Below are positions 52,657 through 62,181 of a stretch of 64,000 nucleotides of DNA, in pieces. The notes beneath the pieces are model-generated. The model did not search any database and was not told where the DNA came from. It was given only the letters and a program-made list of their open reading frames with translations. The DNA is from Stappia sp. (GTDB taxonomy: Bacteria; Pseudomonadota; Alphaproteobacteria; Rhizobiales; Stappiaceae): positions 3,298,939 to 3,362,938 of the forward strand of contig NZ_CP157793.1 of NCBI RefSeq assembly GCF_040110915.1, read 5' to 3'. Both the position numbers and the translations under genes were made by a program. How positions within the stretch are numbered: the first letter of the stretch is position 1; each line of letters starts with the position of its first letter.

Positions 52657-53559
52657 ATGGCCCAGAACATTCCGGTTCCGAGTTCGGCCGAAGGCGGACT
52701 GAGCCGTTATCTCGATGAAATCCGGCGGTTTCCGATGCTGCAACCGCAGGAAGAATACATGCTCGCCAAGCGCTTCAAGGAGCACGAGGACCCGCAGGCG
52801 GCCGAACGCCTGGTGACCTCGCACCTGCGTCTGGTGGCGAAGATCGCCATGGGCTATCGCGGCTACGGCCTGCCGATTTCCGAGGTGATCTCGGAAGGCA
52901 ACGTCGGCCTGATGCAGGCGGTCAAGCGCTTCGAGCCCGACAAGGGCTTTCGTCTCGCCACCTACGCCATGTGGTGGATCAAGGCGGCGATCCAGGAATA
53001 CATCCTGCGCTCCTGGTCGCTGGTGAAGATGGGCACGACCGCCAACCAGAAGCGGCTGTTCTTCAACCTGCGCCGGCTGAAGGGCAAGATCCAGGCGCTC
53101 GACGAGGGCGATCTGAAGCCGGAACAGGTCACCGAGATCGCCACCAAGCTCGGTGTCACCGAAACCGACGTGATCTCGATGAACCGTCGCCTGACCGGCG
53201 ACGCCTCGCTCAACGCCCCGATCCGCGCGGAATCGGAAGGCGGCGAGTGGCAGGACTGGCTCGTCGACGACAGCGAGAACCAGGAAGCCATCTACGCCCA
53301 GCAGGAAGAGCTCGAACAGCGCCGCAAGATGCTGAGCGAGGCGATGGAGGTGCTCAACGAGCGCGAACGGCGCATCTTCGAGGCGCGCCGGCTGTCGGAA
53401 GACCCGATGACGCTGGAGGATCTCTCGGGCGAATTCGGCGTCAGCCGCGAACGCGTGCGCCAGATCGAGGTGCGCGCCTTCGAAAAGGTGCAAAAGGCCG
53501 TGCGGCGCAGCGCGCGCGATCTGGAACAGCGCCCGGCGGAACTGACCGCGCAAGCGTAA
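52657..53559 (+). CDS. rpoH: RNA polymerase sigma factor RpoH (sigma-32)
   Basis: A 300-residue heat-shock sigma factor. Region 1.2/2.1 (LSRYLDEIRRFPMLQPQEEYML), region 2.4 (TYAMWWIKAAIQEYILRSWSLVK) and the RpoH box QKRLFFNLRRLK, which is the binding segment for DnaK and FtsH, are intact. Region 4.2 helix-turn-helix is LEDLSGEFGVSRERVRQIEVRAFEKV. It directs transcription of chaperone and protease genes. The ATG at 52657 has a GGGAGAAAGGG site. The leader holds the 18-bp repeat. Alphaproteobacteria often have several RpoH paralogues; which one this is cannot be decided. Confidence 0.95.
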   Translation: MAQNIPVPSSAEGGLSRYLDEIRRFPMLQPQEEYMLAKRFKEHEDPQAAERLVTSHLRLVAKIAMGYRGYGLPISEVISEGNVGLMQAVKRFEPDKGFRLATYAMWWIKAAIQEYILRSWSLVKMGTTANQKRLFFNLRRLKGKIQALDEGDLKPEQVTEIATKLGVTETDVISMNRRLTGDASLNAPIRAESEGGEWQDWLVDDSENQEAIYAQQEELEQRRKMLSEAMEVLNERERRIFEARRLSEDPMTLEDLSGEFGVSRERVRQIEVRAFEKVQKAVRRSARDLEQRPAELTAQA

Positions 53560-53761
53560 CCCCTCGCCGGACATCGCCGGCACGGGTCAGCGGCGCGCGT
53601 CCGCGCGCTGCCATCCCACTGTTGAGGGACCCGTGTCGGCTTGCCCGCGCCGGGTCTCCCCGGCTTCGCCTCCGTTGCTTGCGAGGCCCACCGCCATCTC
53701 CTAGGCTTTCCGCGCGTGGCCCTCCGCCCAAGCGGAGGTCTGACGCGGGGGGCCGCAAGAG

Positions 53762-55978
53762 ATGCGCATCATTCGCCGCAAACGCCTGTTCGTCGCCCTC
53801 ACGGCCGGTCTCGTGCTGGTTGGCGTGACGCTGCTGCGTGCCGCCGATCCGGGCTTCGTCTCGGCCGTGCGGCTGATCGGCTTCGACGGCTATCAGCGCC
53901 TGTGGCCCCGCCCGCATCAGGAGCTTCCGGTGCGCATCGTCGACATCGACGAGCGCGCGCTCGCAGTTCACGGCCAGTGGCCCTGGCGCCGCGACCGGCT
54001 GGCGGAACTGACCGCCGCGCTCACCGAGATGGGTGCGGCCGTCATCGCCTTCGACATTCTCTTCGCCGAGGCGGATCGCCTCTCGCCGCATCGCTACCTT
54101 CCCGAGCTGATCGGCGAACGCCCGGACCTCGCCACGCCGGAAACGCTGCGCGCCGCGCTGCCCGATACGGACGCGCGCTTCGCCGAGGCGATCGCGCAAG
54201 GCCCCGTCGTGCTCGGCTTCGCCGTCATGCCCCGGACGGGAGAGACGCGCCCGCCGCTGAAGGCCGGCTTCGCCTATTCCGGCGCGGATCCGACCGAAAG
54301 TCTGCCGGCCTTCGCCTCCGCGCTGACCAATCTCGAGCAGCTGGAGGCCGCCGCGACCGGGGTCGGCGGGATCAGCCTGTCGCGGCTGGACACGACCGGC
54401 ATCGTGCGCCGCGTGCCGATGCTCTTTTCCGACGGGGACCGGCTCTATCCCAGTCTCGCACTGGAGGCCCTGCGGGTGGCGCAGGGCGCGCGCGGTCACA
54501 TCGTGCGCACCGCAGCCGCGAGCGGCGAGCTGGACGTCGGCACGACCGCCGTCACCGACATCAAGGTCGGGGCAATCCCCTTCCCGACAACGCAGGACGG
54601 CGAACTCTGGGTCCATTTCAACGCCGACCGGCCGGAGCGCTACGTCTCCGCCGCGGACATTCTCGACCCCGCGCGCCGCGACGCGGTGCGGGCGTTGATC
54701 GAGGGCCAGATCGTCTTCGTCGGCACCTCCTCCGTCGGCCTGCTCGACATCCGCGCGACCCCGCTCGGCGAGCTCGTGCCGGGCGTTTCCGTCCATGCGC
54801 AGGCGACCGAGCAGATCCTGTCGGGCGCGTTTCTCAGCCGCCCCGACTGGGCCGACGGGGCGGAGGTCATCGCGACCTTCCTGCTCGGCCTCGCCGTCAT
54901 CGCGCTGGTGGTGACGCTCGGCGCGCTGTGGGCGGCGGCCATCGGCGGCGTGCTCGCGGCCGGGCTCTACGGCGGCGCGATCCACCTCTTCCAGACGCAA
55001 GGCCTTTTGCTCGATCCGGTCTATCCGACCGCCGTCACGCTCTTCGTCGTCTATGCGGCGGCGACCGCCCTGCTCTACGTGTTGACGGAGCGGGAGAAAC
55101 GCTTCGTGCGCGCAGCCTTTGGCCAGTATCTGGCGCCCGAAATGGTCAAGCGGCTGGAAAGCGCGCCCGACACGCTCAGGCTCGGCGGCGAGATGCGCGA
55201 CATGACGATCCTCTTCATGGACGTGCGCGGCTTCACGCCGATTTCCGAACAGCTCGCGCCGACCGATCTCGTCGCCTTCCTCAACGATCTTCTGTCGCCG
55301 CTGAGCGAGGAAATCCAGGCCGAGGGCGGAACCATCGACAAATACATCGGCGACAGCATCATGGCCTTCTGGAACGCGCCGATGACGGTGGAGGACCATG
55401 CCCGCCACGCCTGCCGGGCGGCCCTTGCCATGACGCGCAAAGTGGACGCGCTCAACGCGCGCGACGCCTTCGGCTTCCAGGCGCGCGGCCTTGCGGCGCA
55501 AACCGTGCGGATCGGCATCGGCCTCAACACGGGCGAGGCCTGCGTCGGCAACATGGGCTCCGACCGGCGCTTCAACTATTCGGTGATCGGCGACGCGGTG
55601 AATGTGGCGGCGCGCATCGAATCGAGCTGCAAGGCCATCGGCGCCGACTGCCTCGTCTCGGAAGCGACCGCGAAAGCCGCCGCCGACTTCGCGCTTCTCG
55701 AGGCCGATGCGATCCCGCTCAAGGGCAAGAGCGTGGCGGTGAGGCTCTTCGCGCTGGTCGGCGATCCGGATCATGCGGCAAGCGACGGCTTCAGGCGGCT
55801 CGCAGCCATGCACGCCCGGCTGATCGAGGCGCTGTCGGCCGGCGATGCGGCGGCTGCAAATGCGGCCCTCAAGGCCTGCCGGGCCGAGGCGCCGGCGCAT
55901 CTCGGCGCCTTTTACGACCGCTTCGCCGCCCGCGTCGCGGCCCTGCCCGAAGGCGGACCGTCCCCGGCGAAAGCATGA
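53762..55978 (+). CDS. CHASE2-type class III adenylate/guanylate cyclase
   Basis: A 738-residue membrane protein. One N-terminal span (LFVALTAGLVLVGVTLL) is followed by a periplasmic CHASE2 sensor (VRIVDIDERALAVHGQWPWRRDRLAEL; GQIVFVGTSSVGLLDIRATPLGELVPGVSVHAQ). Three more spans follow (ATFLLGLAVIALVVTLG and others near 380-440). The C-terminal class III cyclase domain has its metal Asp residues in FMDVRGFTPIS and KYIGDSIMAFWN, and RFNYSVIGDAVNVAARIES. It should make cAMP (or cGMP) on a periplasmic signal. The ATG at 53762 gives the basic start MRIIRRKR. Convergent with the EamA gene by 7 bp. Confidence 0.9.
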   Translation: MRIIRRKRLFVALTAGLVLVGVTLLRAADPGFVSAVRLIGFDGYQRLWPRPHQELPVRIVDIDERALAVHGQWPWRRDRLAELTAALTEMGAAVIAFDILFAEADRLSPHRYLPELIGERPDLATPETLRAALPDTDARFAEAIAQGPVVLGFAVMPRTGETRPPLKAGFAYSGADPTESLPAFASALTNLEQLEAAATGVGGISLSRLDTTGIVRRVPMLFSDGDRLYPSLALEALRVAQGARGHIVRTAAASGELDVGTTAVTDIKVGAIPFPTTQDGELWVHFNADRPERYVSAADILDPARRDAVRALIEGQIVFVGTSSVGLLDIRATPLGELVPGVSVHAQATEQILSGAFLSRPDWADGAEVIATFLLGLAVIALVVTLGALWAAAIGGVLAAGLYGGAIHLFQTQGLLLDPVYPTAVTLFVVYAAATALLYVLTEREKRFVRAAFGQYLAPEMVKRLESAPDTLRLGGEMRDMTILFMDVRGFTPISEQLAPTDLVAFLNDLLSPLSEEIQAEGGTIDKYIGDSIMAFWNAPMTVEDHARHACRAALAMTRKVDALNARDAFGFQARGLAAQTVRIGIGLNTGEACVGNMGSDRRFNYSVIGDAVNVAARIESSCKAIGADCLVSEATAKAAADFALLEADAIPLKGKSVAVRLFALVGDPDHAASDGFRRLAAMHARLIEALSAGDAAAANAALKACRAEAPAHLGAFYDRFAARVAALPEGGPSPAKA

Positions 55979-55985
55979 GCCGGCG

Positions 55986-56912
55986 TCAATCGTCGCCGGG
56001 CGCGAGCGCGGACGACCGGCGCCAACGCAGGATCCGGCCGTCGAGAAGCGCCAGACCGACGAGCAGCACGGCCATGCCGGAAAGCTGCGGACCCGTCAGG
56101 CTTTCGCCGAGCGTCAGCGCGCCCAGCACGCTCGCCGTCACCGGGATCAGCAGCGTGACCAGCGAGGCGTTGGTTGCGCCCGCCTCCACCAGCAGGCGGA
56201 AATAGATCAGATAGGCCAGCGCCGTGCACAGGGTGCCAAGCGCCACGACGGAGAGCCAGACGCCGGCGCCGGTGTCGGCGACCGCCCAGCCGGTGCCCTG
56301 CCAGGTCGCCGCCTGCCAGGCCGCCAGGGGCAGCACCAGGAGGCTCGAGGCGCTCAATTGTCCAGCCGCCGCAACGAGCACGGGCACGCCCCTGAAGCGC
56401 CTGGCGAAGGTCGCGGCAAACGCATAGGACAGCGCCCCGCCCAGACACAGCAGTTGCGCCCACACCGGAGAGACGCCAAGGCCGCGCAGTCCCGGCAGCA
56501 GCAGCAGAACCACCCCGGCGAACCCCACCGCGATGCCCGCGATCCGATGCCCGCGCAGCGGCTCCTGCGCGACGATCGCGGCGGCGACGATCACGGTGAA
56601 GATCGGCGTCGTCGCGTTGAGGATCGAGGCGAGACTGGCGGTGAGCACCGTCTGCCCCCAGAAGATCAGCGAAAAGGGAATGGCATTGTTCAACAGCCCC
56701 ATGACGGCGAAGGCGCCGAGCAAGCGGGGCTCCAGCGGAAACCGCAGGCCGCGAACCCGCAGCACGGCATGCAGCGTCAATGCGGCGAGCGCGACGCGCA
56801 GGAAGACCAGCGTCAGCGGCGGAACCTCCACGACGGCGATCCGGGCGAGAAGAAACGTGCCGCCCCAAAGGATCGACAATGTGATCAAGAGCGCCCAGTT
56901 CGTCAGGCTCAT
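55986..56912 (-). CDS. EamA-family (DMT) transporter
   Basis: A 308-residue inner-membrane protein with ten predicted spans in two EamA halves. The first half begins LITLSILWGGTFLLARIAVVEVPPLTLVFLRVALAAL and the second ends VTASVLGALTLGESLTGPQLSGMAVLLVGLALL; both carry the conserved GES/LGE type motif. The family exports metabolites such as amino acids; the substrate is unknown. The ATG at 56912 matches the family start; a longer upstream frame is not plausible. Divergent from the MFS transporter across 301 bp. Confidence 0.88.
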   Translation of the reverse strand: MSLTNWALLITLSILWGGTFLLARIAVVEVPPLTLVFLRVALAALTLHAVLRVRGLRFPLEPRLLGAFAVMGLLNNAIPFSLIFWGQTVLTASLASILNATTPIFTVIVAAAIVAQEPLRGHRIAGIAVGFAGVVLLLLPGLRGLGVSPVWAQLLCLGGALSYAFAATFARRFRGVPVLVAAAGQLSASSLLVLPLAAWQAATWQGTGWAVADTGAGVWLSVVALGTLCTALAYLIYFRLLVEAGATNASLVTLLIPVTASVLGALTLGESLTGPQLSGMAVLLVGLALLDGRILRWRRSSALAPGDD

Positions 56913-57213
56913 GCGGGTCTCCCGGTCCGGTGTGTCGAGGCACCGGTAGCAGCGACGCACGGCGCAAGACACCCGATTTGCGAGCGCCCGACTTGCGAGA
57001 CCCGGATTTGCGCACGGGGGTGACGCATCGCCGGACCGGCGGCGGTCGCGGGGCCGCCATGCAGGGACCGGGCGGCCCCCGCCCTTGCTCCGCCGCAATC
57101 GGCGGCGCACTGTGGTTCGAGCGATCCTCGCCGCTTCAAATGCCCTCGCCCGTCAAGCGATCCGCGCCCCGACGGGGCGGCCAGACCAGACCGACCACGA
57201 CCGACCACGACCG
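56913..57213. other. Intergenic region between EamA and MFS genes, with short tandem repeats
   Basis: About 300 bp with no gene. It contains a 15-bp imperfect repeat x3 (56974-57018; CGATTTGCGAGCGCC type) and a 10-bp repeat (ACCGACCACG) just before the MFS start at about 57189-57213. Promoters for both divergent genes must lie here, but no clear box was seen. Confidence 0.55.
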
Positions 57214-58569
57214 ATGTCCAGCCCTTCCGCCGCAGACCTCGCCCGGGACGATACGTCCGAGATCGATCCCGAGGGGCGCGCGCCCGTCGACGCAGCGCAG
57301 GGACCGGCCGCGCGCACGCACGGGAGTTCCCCGCCGCTTCTCGCGCGCCTCGTCCCGCTTCTGATCGCCGCCGCGCTGCTGCTCGGCGCCAACGGGCTCG
57401 CCATGACGGTGGTCGCCGTGCGCGGGCGGGAGGTCGGCCTGTCGGACACGGTGATCGGCCTGTTCGGCTCCGCCTATTACGCCGGCTTCATCGTCGCGGT
57501 GCTGCTGGCGCCGCTGCTGATTCGCCGCGTCGGGCACATCCGGGTCTTCGCCGCGCTCGCCTCCATGAGCGCCATGTCGGTGCTGCTGCTTCTGGTGAGC
57601 GAGCCCTGGGTCTCCTGGGCGGTGTTGCGCTTCGCCAGCGGCGCGGCCTTCTGCGGCACCGCCATGGTGCTGGAAAGCTGGCTCAACACGCTCGCCTCCA
57701 ACTCCGAGCGCGGCCGCATCCTCAGCGTCTACCGGATCGTCGATCTCGGCGCGGTCACCGGTTTCCAGTTCCTGTTGCCGGCCTTCGGCGCGGGCGGGAT
57801 GGAAATCCTCGTCGTCATCGGGCTTCTCTTCTGCGCGGCCCTGATCCCCGTGTCGCTGTCGCGCGAGAACAATCCGCCGAAGCAGTCGCCCGGGCGCATC
57901 AACTATCTGGCGCTGTGGCGCATCTCGCCGGTCGCGGCCGTCGGCGTGCTCACCATCGGGCTGACAAATGGCGCCTTCCGAACGGTCGGGCCGGTCTATG
58001 CCCAGGCGGTGGGTCTGGATGCGGAAGGCCTGGCGCTGCTGATCAGCCTGTGGGTGCTCGCCGGCGCGCTCTTTCAGTACCCGCTCGGCTGGGCGTCGGA
58101 CCGCACCGACCGCCGCTTCGTGCTGATCGTCGCGACCGTCGGCGCGGGCACCGCCTGCCTGTTCCTGTCCGGCGCGACGCTGCCGGCGGCGATCTACGTC
58201 GGCGGGTTCCTGTTCGGCGGCTTCGCGCTGCCGCTCTATTCGCTGTCTGCGGCGCATGCCAACGACCACGCCCGCGCGGGCCAGTATGTGGAGCTTGCGG
58301 CCGGTCTGACGCTGTTCTTCGCGCTCGGCGCGATGACCGGGCCGCTGCTCGCCTCGCTGGTGATGGACCGCTTCGGCCCCGGCGCCTTTTTCGTCTACAC
58401 CGCGACGCTGCATCTCGCCTTCGTCGGCTTCGTGCTGATGCGGCTGGCCAAGCGCTCCGCCGTCCCGGCCGACCGGCGCAAGCGGTTCGTGTGGCTGCTG
58501 CGCACCTCGCCGATGATCTTCCGCCTGGCGCGCAGCGGACGCGGCGCGGGCAGGGATCGCCCCCGCTGA
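57214..58569 (+). CDS. MFS transporter (YcaD-like)
   Basis: A 451-residue major facilitator protein. A 55-residue polar N-terminus precedes twelve predicted spans, starting with LLIAAALLLGANGLAMTVVAVRGREVGLS. The motif between spans 2 and 3 is LLIRRVGHIRVFAALASMSA, and GWASDRTDRRFVL lies after span 8. The first-half sequence ESWLNTLASNSERGRILSVYRI is typical of the YcaD group, whose substrates are not defined. I chose the ATG at 57214; an upstream ATG at 57085 would add 43 Arg-rich residues and is unlikely. The tail is basic and Gly/Arg-rich. Confidence 0.85.
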   Translation: MSSPSAADLARDDTSEIDPEGRAPVDAAQGPAARTHGSSPPLLARLVPLLIAAALLLGANGLAMTVVAVRGREVGLSDTVIGLFGSAYYAGFIVAVLLAPLLIRRVGHIRVFAALASMSAMSVLLLLVSEPWVSWAVLRFASGAAFCGTAMVLESWLNTLASNSERGRILSVYRIVDLGAVTGFQFLLPAFGAGGMEILVVIGLLFCAALIPVSLSRENNPPKQSPGRINYLALWRISPVAAVGVLTIGLTNGAFRTVGPVYAQAVGLDAEGLALLISLWVLAGALFQYPLGWASDRTDRRFVLIVATVGAGTACLFLSGATLPAAIYVGGFLFGGFALPLYSLSAAHANDHARAGQYVELAAGLTLFFALGAMTGPLLASLVMDRFGPGAFFVYTATLHLAFVGFVLMRLAKRSAVPADRRKRFVWLLRTSPMIFRLARSGRGAGRDRPR

Positions 58570-58702
58570 ACCGGACCGCCGGCATCGGCCCGCCCGCTCC
58601 AAAATCCGCATCAGGAGGAAAAAGCGCGTCGAAAGCAGGGCGAAAGCGTGTCGGGGGGGCTCGTCACGCGGCCCCGCCTTGGCTATAGTCGCGCCACCTG
58701 TG

Positions 58703-58727
58703 CCCCGGTTCGAAAGCCGGGGTTTTT
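58703..58727 (+). terminator. Terminator-like hairpin upstream of purA
   Basis: CCCCGG (58703-58708) pairs with CCGGGG (58717-58722) around TTCGAAAG, followed by five T. It lies 133 bp after the MFS stop and 60 bp before purA. It could end MFS transcription or act as an attenuator in the purA leader. A TATAGT lies at 58684, but without a convincing -35 element. Confidence 0.65.
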
Positions 58728-58787
58728 CGTGCGCGCATGCGGCTCCCCGGGGGCCGCTCCGGCGCTCTGGAAGAGAATGGATTGATC

Positions 58788-60080
58788 ATGGCAAATGTCG
58801 TCGTTGTCGGCTCGCAGTGGGGTGACGAAGGAAAGGGCAAGATCGTCGACTGGCTGTCGGAACAGGCCGATGTCGTCGTGCGCTTTCAGGGCGGCCACAA
58901 CGCCGGCCACACGCTGGTCATCGACGGCGTGAGCTACAAGCTGTCGCTGCTGCCGTCCGGCGTGGTGCGCGGCAAGCTCTCGGTGATCGGCAACGGCGTG
59001 GTGATCGACCCGCATGCCCTGGTGGCCGAGATCGCCCGCCTGGCCGAGCAGGGCGTGACGGTCTCCCCGGACACGCTCGCCATCGCCGACAATGCGACGC
59101 TGATCCTGTCGCTGCACCGCGAGCTCGACGCGCTGCGCGAGAACGCGGCCGCCACCGGCACCAAGATCGGCACCACCAAGCGCGGCATCGGCCCGGCCTA
59201 TGAGGACAAGGTCGGCCGCCGCGCCGTGCGCGTCATGGATCTGGCCAACCTGAAGACCCTGCCGGCCAAGATCGAGCGCTTGCTCACCCATCACAATGCG
59301 CTGCGCCGCGGCCTCGGCGAGCCGGAGATCGATCCGGGCGCGATCTACGGCGAGCTGGAACAGGTCGCCGAGGCACTGCTTCCCTATATGACGCCGGTGT
59401 GGTCGCTGCTCGACGCCAAGCGCCGCGAAGGCAAGCGCATCCTCTTCGAGGGCGCGCAGGGCACGCTGCTGGACATCGACCACGGCACCTATCCCTTCGT
59501 GACCTCCTCCAACACCGTGTCCGGCCAGGCGGCCGCCGGCAGCGGCCTGGGCCCCGGCTCCGTCGGCTATGTGCTCGGCATCACCAAGGCCTATACGACG
59601 CGCGTCGGCGAGGGCCCCTTCCCGACCGAGCAGAAGAACGAGATCGGCCGGTTCCTCGGCACGCGCGGTCACGAGTTCGGCACGGTCACGGGGCGCGAGC
59701 GCCGCTGCGGCTGGTTCGACGCGGTGCTGGTGCGCCAGAGCTGCTCGATCAACGGCATTCACGGCATCGCGCTCACCAAGCTCGACGTGCTCGACGGCCT
59801 CGACGAGATCAAGATCTGCGTCGGCTACGAGCTCGACGGCAAGCGCATCGACCATCTTCCGGCCTCGCAGGGCGCGCAGGCGCGCATCACGCCGATCTAC
59901 GAGACGCTGCCGGGCTGGAAGGAATCGACGGAAGGCGCGCGCAGCTGGGCGGACCTGCCCGCGCAGGCGGTCAAATACGTTCGGCACGTCGAGGAGTTGA
60001 TCGGCGCGCCGGTCGCGCTACTGTCGACTTCGCCGGAACGCGACGACACAATCCTTGTCCAGAATCCGTTTCAGGATTAA
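58788..60080 (+). CDS. purA: Adenylosuccinate synthetase
   Basis: A 430-residue enzyme of normal length that joins IMP and aspartate with GTP hydrolysis, the first committed step to AMP. The N-terminal [14 protein letters not shown] holds the catalytic Asp13; His41 is in [24 protein letters not shown] binds [26 protein letters not shown] and the C-terminal NKCD-like [15 protein letters not shown] bind substrates and GTP. The ATG at 58788 has a GGAAGAGA site. It is followed 60 bp later on the same strand by the proline-rich membrane protein. Confidence 0.97.
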   Translation: MANVVVVGSQWGDEGKGKIVDWLSEQADVVVRFQGGHNAGHTLVIDGVSYKLSLLPSGVVRGKLSVIGNGVVIDPHALVAEIARLAEQGVTVSPDTLAIADNATLILSLHRELDALRENAAATGTKIGTTKRGIGPAYEDKVGRRAVRVMDLANLKTLPAKIERLLTHHNALRRGLGEPEIDPGAIYGELEQVAEALLPYMTPVWSLLDAKRREGKRILFEGAQGTLLDIDHGTYPFVTSSNTVSGQAAAGSGLGPGSVGYVLGITKAYTTRVGEGPFPTEQKNEIGRFLGTRGHEFGTVTGRERRCGWFDAVLVRQSCSINGIHGIALTKLDVLDGLDEIKICVGYELDGKRIDHLPASQGAQARITPIYETLPGWKESTEGARSWADLPAQAVKYVRHVEELIGAPVALLSTSPERDDTILVQNPFQD

Positions 60081-60140
60081 GGCTTGATCGAGGGGTCGCG
60101 AGTCGCGGCGACCCCAGGGCGGCGATGACGAGTTGATGAC

Positions 60141-61922
60141 ATGGCTGACTATTACCCGGTTTTGAAGAAAACCGTTGCTGCGCTCCCGCAGAACACGGGC
60201 GCGGCGCGGCGCGAGATCTATCAGCGCGCCCGAAAAGCCATCGTCGCGCAACTCAAGGCCTACGATCCACCGCTCTCGCCCTCCGATATCACGGCCGAGC
60301 AACTGCGGCTGGAAGAGGCGATCCGCAAGGTCGAGGCCGAAGCCGCGCGCGCGACGCTCGGCGCCTCCGCGCCGCAGCCGTCCGAAACGCCCAAGCCCGC
60401 ACCGGCCCCCGCCGCCGCGGCAACGCCGCCCGCGCAACCGCCGCAACCGACACAACCGCCCGCTCCGGCGGCGCCCGCCACGCCCCCACCCGCGGCATCG
60501 TCGCCCGGCGAGGCCACGCCTCCGAGGTCGCCGGCCGCGGAGCCCCCACGGCCCGAGCCGACGCGCGCCGCGAGCCAGGGCGCCTCGGCAAGTCCTGGCG
60601 CGGACACACTGAAGGCGGCCATCGACGACGCCCGCAAACTGGGGACTTCGGCCGAGAGCGCCGGACGCAGCGCGCGGCGCGCGCTGGAGGGCGAAGGTCC
60701 GGATGAGCGCAAGCGGGAACCGACACTCGACACCCCGCCCCCTGACGCGCCGGCCTCCGGCAGCTACACGCAAGGGGCAAGCGCTGCCGCAACCGGATCG
60801 CCGAAGATCTCCACCGGCCTGGAAGGCCTGACCGGCGAATCCCGCGCGCCGGTCGGAGACAACCGCAGGCCGCTCGGCGGGACCGAGGGCCGGCCGCTGC
60901 CGCCGCTCGACAGCGCCCGCCCCTCGCGCCTGCCCGCGCTTCTCGGCGGCGCGGCCGTGCTGCTGCTGGTGATCGGACTGGCCGCCGTCGGCTATTCGCA
61001 GCGCGACGCGCTGACCGATCTCTTCGCCGGCTCCGACACGCCTCAGCCGGCGCCGCAACAAACCGCCGAAACGCCCGAACCGGAGGCCGACGAATCGCGC
61101 AAGGACAGCGCGCGTCTTCTGGAGAACGGGGAAACCGCCGTCGCGCCGGACGCGCGCAGCGTCACGACCACCCGGATCACCCCGTCCGCGCCCTCCGGCG
61201 AGACATCGGCGACGGCTCCGGAAACGGCCCCGGCCGGCGAGAGCGTGCGCGCGGTCGAGCCGGAAACCCCGGCCCCCCCCGCCGAACCGGCAACGCCGCC
61301 CGCCGCCGAAAGCCCGAGCGCAACAGCGGAAACGGCGCAACCGGCCGATCCCGCGCCGGCACCCGCATCGGACACCGCCATCGTCGGGCAGCGCGCCTTC
61401 CTCTATGAGGAAGGACCGGAGGCCGGCAGCGCCGGACAGGCCTCCTCCGGCCGCACGATCTGGGACGTCGACACCGAAACCGTCGACGGGCGCACGGAGA
61501 CCGTTCTGCGCATGCGGGTCGAGGTGCCGGACCGCGACATCATCGCCAACATGTCGCTGCGGCCGAATCGCGACCAGTCGCTGCCCGCCAGCCACCTGCT
61601 GGAGGTGCGCTTCGACCTGCCGGAGGATTTCACCGGACAGGGCGTCGCGGAAATGCCGGGTCTCGTCATGAAGACGACCGAGGAAGCCCGTGGCGACGCG
61701 CTCATCGGCGCCTCCGTGAAGGTGGCCGACGGCTTCTTCTGGGTGGCGCTGTCGAGCATTCCCGACGAGCGGGAGCGCAACCTGCAGCTTCTGCGCGACC
61801 GCGCCTGGATCGACCTGCCGATGCTCTACGAGAATCGCAAGCGCGCCATTCTGACGCTCGAGAAGGGAACGCCCGGCACACGCGCCGTGGAACAGGCCGT
61901 CGCCGCCTGGTCTGCCGAATAG
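60141..61922 (+). CDS. Proline/alanine-rich single-TM protein between purA and serA
   Basis: Not assigned to a characterised family. The 593 residues divide into three parts. Residues 1-75 are a compact helical domain (MADYYPVLKKTVAALPQNTG). A disordered Pro/Ala/Glu region follows and continues on both sides of one transmembrane helix (LPALLGGAAVLLLVIGLAAVGY, about 258-280). Residues 430-593 form a folded periplasmic domain with conserved look (VEVPDRDIIANMSLRPNRDQ; FTGQGVAEMPGLVMK; FFWVALSSIP; LPMLYENRKRAILTLEKG). The topology is cytosolic N-terminus, periplasmic C-terminus. Homologues at the same position beside purA and serA occur in other Hyphomicrobiales, from memory of the order, with unknown role. 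Confidence 0.72.
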   Translation: MADYYPVLKKTVAALPQNTGAARREIYQRARKAIVAQLKAYDPPLSPSDITAEQLRLEEAIRKVEAEAARATLGASAPQPSETPKPAPAPAAAATPPAQPPQPTQPPAPAAPATPPPAASSPGEATPPRSPAAEPPRPEPTRAASQGASASPGADTLKAAIDDARKLGTSAESAGRSARRALEGEGPDERKREPTLDTPPPDAPASGSYTQGASAAATGSPKISTGLEGLTGESRAPVGDNRRPLGGTEGRPLPPLDSARPSRLPALLGGAAVLLLVIGLAAVGYSQRDALTDLFAGSDTPQPAPQQTAETPEPEADESRKDSARLLENGETAVAPDARSVTTTRITPSAPSGETSATAPETAPAGESVRAVEPETPAPPAEPATPPAAESPSATAETAQPADPAPAPASDTAIVGQRAFLYEEGPEAGSAGQASSGRTIWDVDTETVDGRTETVLRMRVEVPDRDIIANMSLRPNRDQSLPASHLLEVRFDLPEDFTGQGVAEMPGLVMKTTEEARGDALIGASVKVADGFFWVALSSIPDERERNLQLLRDRAWIDLPMLYENRKRAILTLEKGTPGTRAVEQAVAAWSAE

Positions 61923-62095
61923 GCTCTCCAGGCCCGCGCGAGGTCCTCCGCACATTGACCGCGCTTGTCCGGGTCCGATGCCCTTCGCTCCGGACAAGGC
62001 TCCGGTCCGTCATGCACGGGGCGCGCCCCCTCCGGCGCGACGGTCGCGCGCACCGGCGGTTGCCTTGTCCCCGGACCGCAAAACTCCCTCGATCG

Positions 62096-62129
62096 CAAAA
62101 AGAAACGGCAGCGGGTCGCCCCGCCGCCG
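62096..62129 (-). terminator. Terminator of the serA transcript
   Basis: On minus, a 10-bp stem with one mismatch (62106-62115 with 62120-62129, 4-nt loop) runs into TTTCTTTTT. It lies about 50 bp after the serA stop. The gap 61923-62181 holds nothing else clear. Confidence 0.65.
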
Positions 62130-62181
62130 TCTGCTTTCAGAAATTGAAATCTGTCACGCCGTCGTGGCGCCCACCGGCGCT

